Assembly (NCBI GenBank): GCA_001972305.1 | Contig: BDDD01005244.1 | Coordinates: 7,307-71,306, forward strand | Direction of reading: 5' to 3' | From: Cephalotus follicularis | Lineage: Eukaryota > Streptophyta > Magnoliopsida > Oxalidales > Cephalotaceae | Length of the DNA stretch: 64,000 nucleotides | In this document: positions 22,696 through 33,826 of the stretch, one piece after another | How the letters are laid out: each line of letters starts with the position of its first letter | Numbering within the stretch: position 1 is the stretch's first letter | Translations under genes and position numbers: made by a program | Notes under the pieces: model-generated | The model's database searches: none | What the model was told of the DNA's origin: nothing | Seen by the model: only the letters and a program-made list of their open reading frames with translations

Positions 22696-25120
22696 CTAGG
22701 GCTCAAGAGGATTTTCGTGCTCGGGTGGAGGAGCGAAGAAGGCTTCAGTGGAAGGCAAAGGAGGAACTTCGAGCCCAGAGGAAGGGTCCACAGAAGTTGA
22801 TGTAGAAGGAACGACAGAGGAGTCCAAGGTAGGGTCCGAGGTCAATGCAGGATCCGCAGGAAAGATAACCAAGTCTGGCGAGCCAGGTATCGTCATCTCG
22901 TCAACCATAGCAGACGAAACCCCCTCCTCCAACTCAAAACGGAGCTTCTCTTCCTCCGTATCAACTCTCTCCAGATAGAAGTCGAATGTTTTGGCCGAGG
23001 GACCATACACTACTCTGTCCAGTGGGATGTCGGGATGCAGGGAGGGGATCCAGTTCCTATAGGCATAGAAGCCCCGACGGAAGTACTCGGCCGCTTCCTC
23101 AAACATTGCCTCCTCGAACTCATCCGAGGCTTTGAACTCCTCCACGGAGGATCTCATCAGCTCCTTGAACTAGTCCGAGGATTTGAAGTCTGCCACGGCC
23201 CTGTGTCGTTCCCTCCTCAGCTGTTCCTCATCCTTCCTCTGCTGACGTTCAAGTTTTGCCTCCAGGTCAAGGCACTTCTTCCTGGTGTGATCCAACTCAG
23301 CTTCCAACTCCTTCCTGTCAACCCTCTCCTCCTCCAAGTCCTCTACTGCCTGCTTCTTATCCTCAACCAAGGACTCCTGAACTTTGATAACCTCGTTCAG
23401 TTGAGCTTGGGCAGAGCGGGCGGTCTCCTCCAATGTTACCATGCTCGCCCTCAGCTCCCTGTCCCTGGCCACAACAGCAGAGAAGTTGTCGATCAACAAT
23501 TGAGTATTGTTCAGGGCCTGTCAGAGGAGCATATATGTCAGTAAGTGTAAAGAGAAAAGACATAAAAGAAATCAGGGCAGCAGAGGAAAAGATTGTGTAC
23601 CCTCAAGTTGCTCCGAAGACACTGGGTTACCAACTGCTCATTGGACCATTTCTCCCTCGCTTCCATCTCCAAGGGGAAGAAGACCAGACGACTGACCTCC
23701 TGAGGGACCCCAGGAACATTAAGGTGCAGTCCATGTCTTCAAACTCGTTCAGCAAGTCCTCTGCCTCCCGAGTTGGAGGTATGATGATTGGATCTTGAGA
23801 ACTCTCTCCGAGGGCAGCGACGTCCTCGACCTCCTTTCCCTTTTTGGCTCCCTCAGCACCCTTCCCCTTCCTGCTCCTCTTCATCAGAGGAACGTGCTCG
23901 TCAGCGGGGGAGGTCTCGTCAGCAGTCCTCTTGCCTGCCTCCCTCCTCTTCTCAGCAGTAGCGGTAGGCATCCTAACAGGTGGAGGAGTCTTGGTCTGAG
24001 ACCTTGATCCCTCAGCTACGTTGGTTTTCCCCTTCGGCTTTGGCCCACCTGCAGCAGGGGTCTTCCTATTATCGGTAGCCTTCAGGATGGCGGAGAAGTC
24101 ACAGCGAGGAGCCATAGCTGAAAGGAGACATAAAGATTAATGTCAGAGATTCAAAATACAAGAAAAATGAGAATAACATTAAACTAAGGAGTGGAGGAGA
24201 CAAAGGCTTTATACAGCTTTCCTCTGACACTGGGGGCAAAGGACTATCTTGACCTCCCTCTCCCTCTGAGATATCCTTCTCGGCTCCATCCGAACGGGAT
24301 TCTTATCCGAGGACCACGCTCAGTCCAGCCTAGAGCAGACGATCCTCACGAACGATGGAGTTCACATCCTCTGGCTCAAGGGCCAGGAGTTTATTGAAGC
24401 TGACCTTCTCCGCCGAGGTCAGGCGAGACCTCCTGTTCAGAGATGTTGTGTCCAGAGAATCGCACCAGGGAGAGGGAGTGAACCCTTCGAAGTTCTTTAT
24501 CAAAAAATACCTCTTCCTCCAGTTTTTTATGGACTTGGTAGGGTTGAGGAGAAGTTTTTTCACCCCAGAACGAGACTTGAAAAAGTACCCACTCTTCTTG
24601 GGTGTGGCCGAGAGGACGTGGAACTCTTTGAAAAGGTTCACTGTCACGTCCACCTCTGACTCAATACACTTGACGAGGAAGCCGATTATGAAGCTCCAAG
24701 ACTGAGGTTGAAGAAGTGAAGGATGAAGACTAAAGTTTTCTAACACCGAGATGGAAAATGAGGGAATTGGAACCCTCAGACCATGAGAGAGTGCCCCTTC
24801 GAAGATCACAAAGAGACCTTCTCTGCTCATGGTAACCATCCAAAGATCCGAAGGAAGGCAGTACGTTAGCCCTCGAGGAAAGTTATACTTCTCAGAGAGT
24901 TTTTTTTTACCTCAACACGACTAAGGGTGCTTACCCCAAAACAACTCTCTGAAGGAGGGGGATTAGCCCCGGCGGTGGGAGAAGCAGGGTCACCCACCGC
25001 GGCCCCTAGGCTACCTTCAACACCAAGTGGCCTCTCAGCAGTGGGAACCACCATAGCCAGGGGCTCGACCACTAAGGGAGAAGAAGAAGAAGACCCACTG
25101 GATTGTTCTTGACTAGCCAT
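22696..25120 (-). pseudogene. G1 antisense accessory gene, probably three exons, interrupted
   Basis: The strand opposite to pol carries a gene-like unit ending near the integrase end. Exon 1 starts at 25120 (MASQEQSSG). It encodes a domain with HGLRVPIPSFSISVL, HPSLLQPQSW and GFLVKC, which matches what is known as the 'putative gypsy type transposon' domain (Pfam PF04195). Exon 2 (from 24117, after acceptor TTTCAG) is Lys/Arg/Ser-rich with a nuclear-signal-like KRSRKGKGAEGAKKGK. An 83-bp GT-AG intron (23600-23518) leads to exon 3, a coiled coil followed by EYFRRGFYAYRNWIPSLHP. Breaks: a frameshift near 24880, stop at 24330, a frameshift near 23700 and stop at 23170. Splice sites match those in G3. 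Function unknown; antisense ORFs at this place are known in Tat elements. Confidence 0.7.
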
Positions 25121-25720
25121 TAGCTCAAGATAAAGAAAAAGAGACTGTCAAAGAAATCCTAGAACGACCTAGAATGGCAAGAAGATGATGGAAACTTACC
25201 AAAAATTTTAATGAAGAGTGGTGAAACAGAGTTCTGAAAGCACAGCGAACTTAGAAAGCTCTCAACGGCGATGTGAGTACTGGAGATTGAAGGAGCGAAA
25301 GGTTTGCTTTGAGAAGAATATAACCTTTTATAGACTTGTACCTCGGATCCTGGACCTCCACCTCACACAAATCCAACGGCTGGGGAACGAACCATCAAAT
25401 CAGACGCGGGAGACGAAGAGACAGGGGCGGGAAATGCTCGGTTAACGCCACGTGTAAATAATGTTCAATACACTACTTAAATGCAATGATTTGGGCTCGC
25501 GACACGAGGCCCGTTAGCAGAGATAGATATAGACAAGAGGGCAAGCTTCGATCCTCTGCTAAGGCAGACTTAGCTTTATGCCAGAGGATTGTCAAATGCA
25601 ATACCTTCAATCTCGGCTCACTCGCGCGTGGGAAAGCTAGTATGGAGCTCTGCAGGGGAGTTCGGCCTGAGCCACGGCTCTCAACTCTGATCCTCCTCCT
25701 TTGACCAAGGTCAGAGAAGA

Positions 25721-25737
25721 AGGACCAGGGGGGCATA
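25721..25737 (+). other. Polypurine tract of G1
   Basis: AGGACCAGGGGGGCATA sits directly before the 3' LTR and would prime plus-strand synthesis. G2 has the same tract and G3 a decayed version. Confidence 0.75.
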
Positions 25738-26655
25738 TGATATGGAGAAAATCTGTTTATATTAAGAAGGACACGTATCCTCCTCGGATAAAGCCATGTG
25801 TCCAGAGGGTTCTTTTCGAAGCTCACATGGACGCGGGTCAGAGGAGGCTTAGTAAGGCGAGTCAGAGAAGAAAACAAGCAGACCCTCGCTAGACACCAGG
25901 GCCGAGGAGTGCTAACTTGGCCAAGAGTGCCCCACATGACGTCCGTGCTGAGGACTTCCTCGGCCCGAGGAGCTCTCTTAGGCTACAGGGCAGAAACCAT
26001 CCTTCAAAGCACGTGTGCCGAGGACCTCCTCCTCGGCAGTATGGTAGAGAACCCAGTGTCCCATGCACAAGTTCCAGACGTTGAAAACCTTGAAGCGATA
26101 GAGAAGCAAGAGGCTCAACACCTCGGCAACAGTACCATGGTTTACCTCCTCGGCAGCCCTGTTGCAGAGGACCCTTCTTCATTTACGGGCTAAGGCCATG
26201 AAATCAGCCTATTTTCCTGGGATTCGCCATCATCCAAATAAGGAAGTTGTTATGTAATGAACTACCTACAAGGAAAGTGGCTACACATCAGGCGGAGATC
26301 AAGGGAAATGACCGAGATCCTCGGCATTTCCTTAGGGGATACATATCAGCTCCTAAACACCCGCTCAAACAGTTAGGCTCATACCCTATAAATACTAGTT
26401 CAACAGTCAGAACAAAGGTCAGCCATTTTTATTCTCTAAAGAACCTAGTTTTCTCTGGGCAAAGGCCTAACTTGAGCGTCGGAGTGTCCCCGGGAGAACA
26501 TCCTCCTGGACCTTCAACGTGTTTGCTCTTCTGTGCAGGGAAAACATTCATAGCCTTATTCTATCTTCATCTCGGAGCATTGTCGTAGCGTTTCCCTAAA
26601 AAAATCAAGCCCTTACGCGTAGGGTATTGTTGAGAGAAGGATTTCTGTATCAACA
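25738..26655 (+). repeat. 3' LTR of G1
   Basis: It matches the 5' LTR over its full length, begins TGATATGG and ends TATCAACA. The G-box palindrome is spoiled by one base here (GGACACGTATCC). It is followed by the ATAAC target duplication. Confidence 0.95.
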
Positions 26656-26898
26656 ATAACCAAACAATATAAATCTCACATAACTCTATATGATATTCTC
26701 TCATTCTTTTATTTCTCCATTTAAATTACTCTCTACGGCTCCCCCTATTGATTTCTCTACATGCAATCTTTAATCAATTTTTCAGATATGTTGTCCTTTA
26801 ATAGTGGACGCTTGTGGTAATCAATGAGTTTCGTGGTGATAGTGTATGCCTAGAGAACTAAGAATTAGTGTTGCTTTTCTTTTTGTTTGTTTAATTAT
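26656..26898. other. Short host spacer between G1 and the copia element
   Basis: About 240 bp of AT-rich unique DNA hold the right-hand target duplication of G1 and the left-hand ATTAT duplication of the copia element. The two elements inserted side by side and neither is nested in the other. Confidence 0.7.
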
Positions 26899-27271
26899 TG
26901 TTAAATAATCATAATTATGAATACTTACAAATACTTTGAGATTGATACTTTGAGATTGCTTGTTCTTGATCCAAGGAGTTACTACTAGAGTTTCTCCGTA
27001 TAAATCACGTTCACAAATCCTAGAAACGATTGGTGATGTTTCTAGAGTTAAGGAAGATAATTTTTATTGAGAGATGAGGGGAGAGAGCATCTGTTTTGTT
27101 CTGCAGAGGAACATCATCATAACCAGGAGTTTCATCTCCTTTAAATAACAGATACGTTAAAATAACTCCATGGCAGTTATCTAACTGTCTGGGAGTTAGA
27201 TAGAACCCACCCATTTCATGTGGGTGGTTCATGGGTCATGGGTCGAGTCAAACCCAACCCATATACTAACA
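26899..27271 (-). repeat. 3' LTR of the copia element
   Basis: 373 bp; identical in length to its partner at 33454-33826. It follows the polypurine tract when read on the minus strand. Confidence 0.93.
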
Positions 27272-27290
27272 GCTCCCACTCGCCCACATG
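27272..27290 (-). other. Polypurine tract of the copia element
   Basis: Minus-strand GGGCGAGTGGGAGC abuts the 3' LTR directly. Confidence 0.75.
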
Positions 27291-28368
27291 ACATAAAGTA
27301 TCTCTACAATCAATTCTCAAAATATCATAACTCTTCATACATGAAATGGAACGTGCAACCTCACGAACAGAACACATCATATGAATGTTGTATTAAGTCA
27401 TCACCAAACTAACACAACATATCACTAAGAAAAAACATATATCGTGTATGCCCCCGAAAATTCGACTACATTGGACATAGCATTTTCAATCCCTCGTATA
27501 ATGAACAATGCTATACCCCTCTAATATATCATGTACTCATGACTTGTATCCGGAGCTAAATCCGATACAGTCGCCTAGGCAATGAGTTACACAACATGAT
27601 GTATTATCGTACTTTCTTCCCAAAACACTCATGTCAATAAAATTTGACTCAACTGCTTTCCTAGACATGTCCCATGAAATCGTATTAATCATGATTATAG
27701 GGTACATACTAAAGTAGCATCATTAGGTCTCCTCTTCTTGACATGATTTCTAGTCAATAAGGGCACAAGAAGAATCATGTAAAAAACGATTCAAGTGACT
27801 CACACAGTGACAAAGCAGGGATTTATTTGCCACTCTCACTAACGGTCGACTTTCAGCACATACAGTATGAAATGTATGCTATGGCATTTTTCCCAAAACA
27901 TGGGCATGTCACTATACAAACGAAATTAGAGAACGTCATATGAATCTTGGTCTAGTCGTCATTCTAGCGCCTAACCTGAGTTTTTCAGCACAATTACAAT
28001 CTCAAAGTATTGTCTGAAATCTCATATTCAGCTATAGACAGACTACATAAAGTTATGGTGATACTCCATGATCGACCAAGTAAATAGGTCTCATCTTAGC
28101 TCTAACTAAGGCGACATACAAAATTTAATCTAACTTTGTTCAACTTCTAATAGCCAAAAGTTTAAACGTCTCAACTTGCTCGCTATCTTAGCGCCAAGGT
28201 GATTTACCTGTGTGAGTAGGTCAAATCAAGCCTGGTGACATCTTTAGAAGAATGTGTATTATAAAAGAAGCATTCCATAATAAACCACACATAATTATAT
28301 TAGGAATAACTAAAAAGGTTTACATATGTCATCATACAAGTTAATAAAAATATTAACAAATACACGTA
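27291..28368 (-). other. Long non-coding 3' segment of the copia element
   Basis: More than 1 kb separates the RNase H stop from the polypurine tract. I see no open frame of note on either strand. Its length is greater than the short segment usual in copia elements. Confidence 0.5.
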
Positions 28369-30294
28369 TTAAATCCTACATAACGCCATGCTTCTAGCAT
28401 AAGAAAGAAACACATCTCTAGCAATAGGCTTAGTCAAGGGATCAGCCACCATCATGCCAGTAGAGATATGATGCAGGATCACCTCACCACGTGCTACCAT
28501 GTCTCTAATGAAGTGATAACGAACATCAATATGTTTGGTCTTCCCATGGTACTTGGGATCCCTAACATATGCCAATGCAGACGTACTATCACAGTACATA
28601 AGAACAGGCCCTTTGGAATGGGCTGTAACATCTAACCGCTGCAAAAATCTCCTTAGCCATACAGCTTCCTGAACCGCTGCAGAACAAGCCACATATTCTG
28701 CTTCCATTGTAGAAAGGGCAATGCAAGTTTGCTTTTTGCTGCTCCAAGAGAAAGCACCACCACCAAGTATGAATGCATACCCTGAAGTGGACTTTCTACC
28801 ATCTCTATCACTAGCCCAATCATCATCACTGTAACCTCTAAGTCTTAAGTCACCTCCATGATAACATAAGACAAGGTCAGCTGTACCACGAAGGTATCTA
28901 AGTATTCTCTTAACAGCTATCCAATGAACTTCTCCTGGATTACTCTGATAACGACTGACCATGCCAACTGCATAGCAAATGTCGGGTCGTGTACACATCA
29001 TAGCATACATCAGACTCCCTACAGCAGCCGCATATGGTACTTTGGACATGCGAATCTTTTCTTCATTATTCTTAGGACATTGATCCAAACTTAAAGTAGA
29101 TCCTTTTTCCATTGGGGTATCAACAGGTTTCGAGTTATGCATGCGAAATCGTTCAATGATCTTTTTAATGTAAGTTTCTTGAGACAAACCTAGAAGTCTC
29201 TTTGAACGATCTCTGATTATTTTAACTCCGAGCGCATAGCTCGCTTCCCCCATGTCTTTCATCTCAAAAGTAGAAGACAGCCATTTCTGCGTGGCTACAA
29301 TTAAATCCATGTCATTCCCAGCTAAGAGAATGTCATCTACATACAAAGCAAGGATAAGAACTTTCTCTTTTGATTTCTTTATATACATGGAATGATCCTT
29401 AGTGACCACATCATGTGATATATAAACGCAGTGGTCTTCCTCCATCATTTCAAAACCAATAGAAGTAATAAAATTATGGAACTTCAAATTCCGCTGTCTA
29501 GATGCTTGTTTAAGACCATAAATAGAACGTTTAAGGCGGCAAACTTTGCGCTCTTGTCCTTTAACCTCAAAAACTTCTGGTTGAGTCATATAGATCTCTT
29601 CATCTAGCTCTCCATTGAGAAAAGCTGTCTTAACATCCATTTGGTAAAGTTCTAAATCCCGCTGTAACACAATAGCAAGGATCAAGCGAAGAGAAGCAAT
29701 TCTCACCACTGGGGAGAATGTATCTTCATAGTCTATACCCTGCATTTGGGTATAACCTTTCGCTACTAGGCGTGCCTTGTACTTGTAATTTGATCCATCT
29801 GCTTGGTGTTTGATCTTTAATACCCATTTATTTCCAGTGGTCTTATGCCCTGGTGGTAGATCAACTAATTCCCAAACATTGTTCTTGGCCACAGAATCAA
29901 GCTCTTCTTGCAGAGCTACTTGCCACTCATCACTAGCCTGTGAAGAAAGTGCTTCCCTGATAGAAGCAGGCTCATCCTCACTGGATATAGCACACATGAG
30001 TTGATTCCCCTCAATCTCAAAATGACGACGAGGAATGTTCCCACGTTTGCTTTTACGCACTTGAGAATCCAGAATATTCTGTGGTGATACACTCTTATTA
30101 TCTGGTATACTCCCACTAGATTGGGGATGACTCCTATTATCATTAGCGATCGGATAAGGAATATTTTCCCCACCCTCGCCTAATGATGGTAGGATGCTCC
30201 CACTGTCCTCTGACTCAAAGAGGTCTAGAATTCTTCGAAGTCTCACCCAAACTTGGATATTCATTTTCAAGGAAAATAACATCACGTGATTCAA
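28369..30294 (-). CDS. pol: Copia RT and RNase H portion of the polyprotein
   Basis: This 641-codon open frame carries the copia reverse transcriptase, with KARLVAKGYTQ, QMDVKTAFLNG and the catalytic LYVDDILLAG. It ends in an RNase H domain (STMEAEYVA, MVADPLTKP). It overlaps the upstream integrase frame by about 80 bp but lies in another frame, so one insertion or deletion near 30215-30290 separates what should be a single polyprotein. The N-terminal 70 residues are the variable linker after integrase. The first Met is therefore not a real start. Confidence 0.9.
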   Translation of the reverse strand: MNHVMLFSLKMNIQVWVRLRRILDLFESEDSGSILPSLGEGGENIPYPIANDNRSHPQSSGSIPDNKSVSPQNILDSQVRKSKRGNIPRRHFEIEGNQLMCAISSEDEPASIREALSSQASDEWQVALQEELDSVAKNNVWELVDLPPGHKTTGNKWVLKIKHQADGSNYKYKARLVAKGYTQMQGIDYEDTFSPVVRIASLRLILAIVLQRDLELYQMDVKTAFLNGELDEEIYMTQPEVFEVKGQERKVCRLKRSIYGLKQASRQRNLKFHNFITSIGFEMMEEDHCVYISHDVVTKDHSMYIKKSKEKVLILALYVDDILLAGNDMDLIVATQKWLSSTFEMKDMGEASYALGVKIIRDRSKRLLGLSQETYIKKIIERFRMHNSKPVDTPMEKGSTLSLDQCPKNNEEKIRMSKVPYAAAVGSLMYAMMCTRPDICYAVGMVSRYQSNPGEVHWIAVKRILRYLRGTADLVLCYHGGDLRLRGYSDDDWASDRDGRKSTSGYAFILGGGAFSWSSKKQTCIALSTMEAEYVACSAAVQEAVWLRRFLQRLDVTAHSKGPVLMYCDSTSALAYVRDPKYHGKTKHIDVRYHFIRDMVARGEVILHHISTGMMVADPLTKPIARDVFLSYARSMALCRI

Positions 30295-32458
30295 CCTCTG
30301 TCATTCCTCTTCCATCTGAATGTTCACCATACATCACATAACCTTTTGAGCTATCAGAATATCTAATAAAGATATGCTTTCTAGCCCTATGTCCCAACTT
30401 CCCAAATTTATGAGAAGTACTGTGAACATATCCTGCGACTCCCCATGGGCACAAATGATTTAAATTAGGCTTTTGATTATTCCAAAGCTCATATGGAGTA
30501 GAGGAAACTGACTGTGATGGCACTCTGTTAAGGATGTAAGCTGCAGTCAATAAAGCATCCCCCCAAAAAGATATTGGGAGGTTAGTTTGCGCCATCATCG
30601 ACCTAACCATATTTAATAAAGTTCTATTCCTTCTCTCAGCCACCCCATTTTGTTGTGGAGTGTAAGGAATAGTAAGCTGCCTTTTTATTCCCTTTAGCTC
30701 ACAAAGTTCATTAAACTGAGCTGATAAATACTCGCGACCACGATCTGTTCGAAGAATTTTTAAATTTCTTCCTTTCTGATTCTCACCCTCTGCTATAAAG
30801 CGTTTGAAGCAATCCAAAACTTCAGAACAGTGAGCTAACAGAAAAACTTGACCAAAACGCGAATAATCATCTATGAAAGTAAGGAAATAAATAGCACCAT
30901 GACGTGCCTTCACATTCATAGGTCCACAGATATCTGAGTGAACTAACTCAAGTGGTTGAGTGGCTCGAATAGCCTTTCCAAAAGGCTTTCTACATGCCTT
31001 ACCAGCTAAACAAGGCTCACATATAGGAAGATTGACCTTAGCGAGTGGGCCTAAAAGACCTTCTCTAGCTAATCGAGTCATCCTATCTTGCCCAATGTGA
31101 CCCAATCTAGCATGCAAAATAACAGAATCAATATCATTTGCATTTACAAATAAAGATGAAGAAGCTGAATCAACCAAATCCATAATAAAGAAATTATTAC
31201 ATAAATTTCCATGTCCAATAATAATATCATCTAAAGTAATATCCAAACTAGAATTCTTAAAATTAATACAACAACCCAAAGTTATAAGAGACAAGACAGA
31301 CAGTAAATTATACTGAACTCCAGGTGCATACATAACATCATGTAGTAGCAAGGTGCGTCCTGTACGCAATGGAAGTCGATAACATCCAACTCCCAATACT
31401 TCCTCGCTAATGTCATTACCCATGTAGATTCTTTGGGAACCCGCTGGAATCCGGTGATAATCTATAAATCCTCCTCGATCTCTGGTTACATGTCTTGTTG
31501 CTCCCGAGTCTAAAATCCACATAGGAAAAGTATGAGCAACTAGTACATGTGAACAAACACAAATAATACTAGAGGAGGTAGAAATGGATACATGCTTCGG
31601 CTCAGTGCACTCACGAGCAAAGTGACTCATTTTCTGACAGTTATAACACTTGACCTTTGTCTTGTCCTTCTTACCACCACGCTTGCCCCTACGGCGCTTG
31701 GAAACTCTGCCAACCCTAGGCCCTTGACTGCTAGATCCTTCCTTGGTACTTGATTTGCCCTTATTCTTACGCTTGGACCAATGTCCATGGCTCTTGCCCC
31801 CTTGGGCGAAAAGAGCAGTAGCGCGGATCGCTTCCTCGCGCTCAGCCTCAAGTTCCACATGGCGAGAAACATCAGCAAAATTCTTGATGTTTTCATTATG
31901 GGTCAGAATCTGCCTCATGTTGACCCATGAATCAGGTAAGGATCTAATCACAGCTTGAACTTGCTGCTCATCAGAAAGCGCAACTTCAGCATTCTTCAAG
32001 TCCCTAATCATGGCAGACATAATCCTCAGATGCTCAGTCATCGAGTTCTTAGAGTCTTTCTTGTACATTTCAAACTTGAGAACCAAGCTTCGGAGCCTAG
32101 TAACAGAAGTTCCCCCAAAATCAAACCTGAGCTGGTCCCACATTTCCTTAGCTGTGGCGCAGTGCTCATAAGCGCCAATAAGGTCGTCATGCATGCAGCT
32201 TAGCAAAGTAAAGCGTGCACAACGGTCCTTTTTGGACCATGTCTCAAAAGCCTAAAGATCTCGGCGAGATTGTGCAGTATTTCCCTCTGGTGGTCTGGTC
32301 ATTATGGTAGTGAGATGCTCAAAAAGTTCTTGCTCGTTAAGTAGAAAAGTCAATTTCTTATGCCAAATGTCATAATTGGTGCCAGTTAGCTTTTCTCCCT
32401 TATTAAGATCAGCAATAATGTTTTTAGTGGCCATATTATCACTGCAATTAGAAGACAC
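30215..32458 (-). pseudogene. gag-pol: Copia gag, protease and integrase portion, one in-frame stop
   Basis: The frame opens at the ATG at 32458 (MSSNCSDN). It is interrupted by TAG at 32254-32252 and resumes in the same frame to 30215. Gag is of the UBN2 type (NYDIWHKKL, LRSLVLKFEMYK), with a proper zinc knuckle CYNCQKMSHFARECTEP. Protease has WILDSGATRHVT. The pre-integrase zinc segment (HARLGHIG, CEPCLAGKACRK) leads into the integrase core, with catalytic residues in HSDICGPM, RTDRGREYL and QQNGVAERRN. With a single nonsense change and a frameshift at its end, the copy has been non-functional only briefly or could be complemented in trans. Confidence 0.9.
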
Positions 32459-33437
32459 AAGATGACATTATACACATTCTTTTTTATTTATTCAAAACGC
32501 TTAATTATGAAAAATACATTTTTATTTCACACAGTAAGATCAAAAATTCGCATAAAGTTCATGATCATCTCCCACATATGTGAATTAAATATATATTTCT
32601 CATAATTGTCTTGAACAAATGTATACAACTGGAAAGGTATTTTATCCAATTGTTAACCACATTCCTTGACTTATCACAATTAAATATCACATGAAATAAA
32701 TAACTATACTAAGTTACTTAATTATAAAAATGAATTATACCTAAATTGACAGTCAACATGACATATTATCTAAGTCAATTTAATGCCCAACATTCAAATA
32801 AGAACTAACAAATTATGCGAGGCAGATTCATTTTTAATCGCCTGATTATGGAAAAATTCACACCTTATTAGCATATATGCCAATGATTCTAACATACAGA
32901 GAATGATTGCAATCTAAATGACCATATCATTTACATCAGCCACTAATACAGAGAATGATGGTGGCATATCAATTATTTATAGATTGACTTTATATATCTT
33001 GCCATGATCATAATACATGTTGGTTTAGTCTCTGCTGCATTGAACAGACAATAATATCTATAACCTTTTTTTTTTATTCAACTGCGCCGCTGCGCCGTTC
33101 TCTTATTATTCAACACAGCAAACTCCAAAGCCTTTAACTCATCAAGAGCAACATATAGCACAAATACTAATTCTTTATCATAGCCACTGACGACAAAAGG
33201 ACTAGCAAAATCAAAGTAATCTTAGTGCAGAATTTCAAGTAGTTTTTAACACAACAATAGCATTGCAATCGTAGGAGTTAAAGGTTATGTAGAGCGTTAA
33301 AAAAAATTGTTCAATGCAATTATATACAACGTAATAAGCATATCAAACCCAATTATAAATATTAATCAATTTCTTTGTATCTATTACACAAAACACTCAG
33401 AAAGAAACATAAACATTTACGTAAATCTTAAATAACC
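32459..33437 (-). other. Copia 5' untranslated leader
   Basis: Almost 1 kb of AT-rich sequence lies between the primer site and the gag ATG, without an open frame. Poly-T and A-rich tracts are frequent. Confidence 0.6.
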
Positions 33438-33452
33438 AAGGCTCTGATACCA
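33438..33452 (-). other. Primer-binding site of the copia element
   Basis: Minus-strand TGGTATCAGAGCCTTGG starts one or two bases from the LTR and matches the 3' end of initiator tRNA-Met, the standard copia primer. Confidence 0.92.
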
Positions 33453-33453
33453 A

Positions 33454-33826
33454 TGTTAAATAATCATAATTATGAATACTTACAAATACTTTGATATTGA
33501 TACTTTGGGATTGCTTGTTCTTGATCCAAGGAGTTACTACTAGAGTTTCTCCATATAAATCACGTTCACAAATCCTAGAAACGATTGGCGATGTTTCTAG
33601 AGTTAAGGAAGATAATTTTTATTGAGAGATGAGGGGAGAGAGCATCTGTTTTGTTCTGCAGAGGAACATCATCATAACCAGGAGTTTCATCTACTTTAAA
33701 TAACAGATACGTTAAAATAACTCCCTGGCAGTTATCTAACTGTCTGGGAGTTAGATGAAACCCACCCATTTCATGTGGGTGGTTCATGGGTCATGAGTCG
33801 AGTCAAACCCAACCCATATACTATCA
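33454..33826 (-). repeat. 5' LTR of the copia element
   Basis: 373 bp; the promoter-bearing LTR for the minus-strand element. Followed on the right by the ATTAT duplication. Confidence 0.93.

Larger units (their letters stand above)
15214..26655 (+). mobile_element. Ty3/gypsy Tat-type retrotransposon G1, complete but mutated
   Basis: Two LTRs of 919 and 918 bp (15214-16132 and 25738-26655) bound an 9.6-kb interior and are flanked by identical 5-bp target duplications ATAAC (15209-15213, 26656-26660). By eye the LTRs differ at about 30 positions, roughly 3%. The order is LTR, primer site, gag, protease, RT, RNase H, second RNase H, integrase, tandem-repeat linker, antisense gene, polypurine tract, LTR. 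The second RNase H and the antisense gene before the 3' LTR point to the Tat group of plant gypsy elements. Every reading frame carries breaks, so the copy is not autonomous. Confidence 0.95.
26899..33826 (-). mobile_element. Ty1/copia retrotransposon, minus strand, nearly intact
   Basis: Two 373-bp LTRs (26899-27271 and 33454-33826) start TGTTA(A/G)TA... on their respective strands and end in CA. They are flanked by ATTAT duplications (26894-26898, 33827-33831). By eye the LTRs differ at about ten positions, under 3%. The primer site and polypurine tract are on the expected sides for minus-strand orientation. Gene order protease, integrase, RT, RNase H identifies it as copia. Only one in-frame stop and one frameshift interrupt the polyprotein. 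Confidence 0.95.

Noticed and set aside
23035-23544. 169-codon plus-strand frame
   Set aside because: It is the mirror of the antisense coiled-coil exon; the minus-strand reading has the conserved motif shared with G3.
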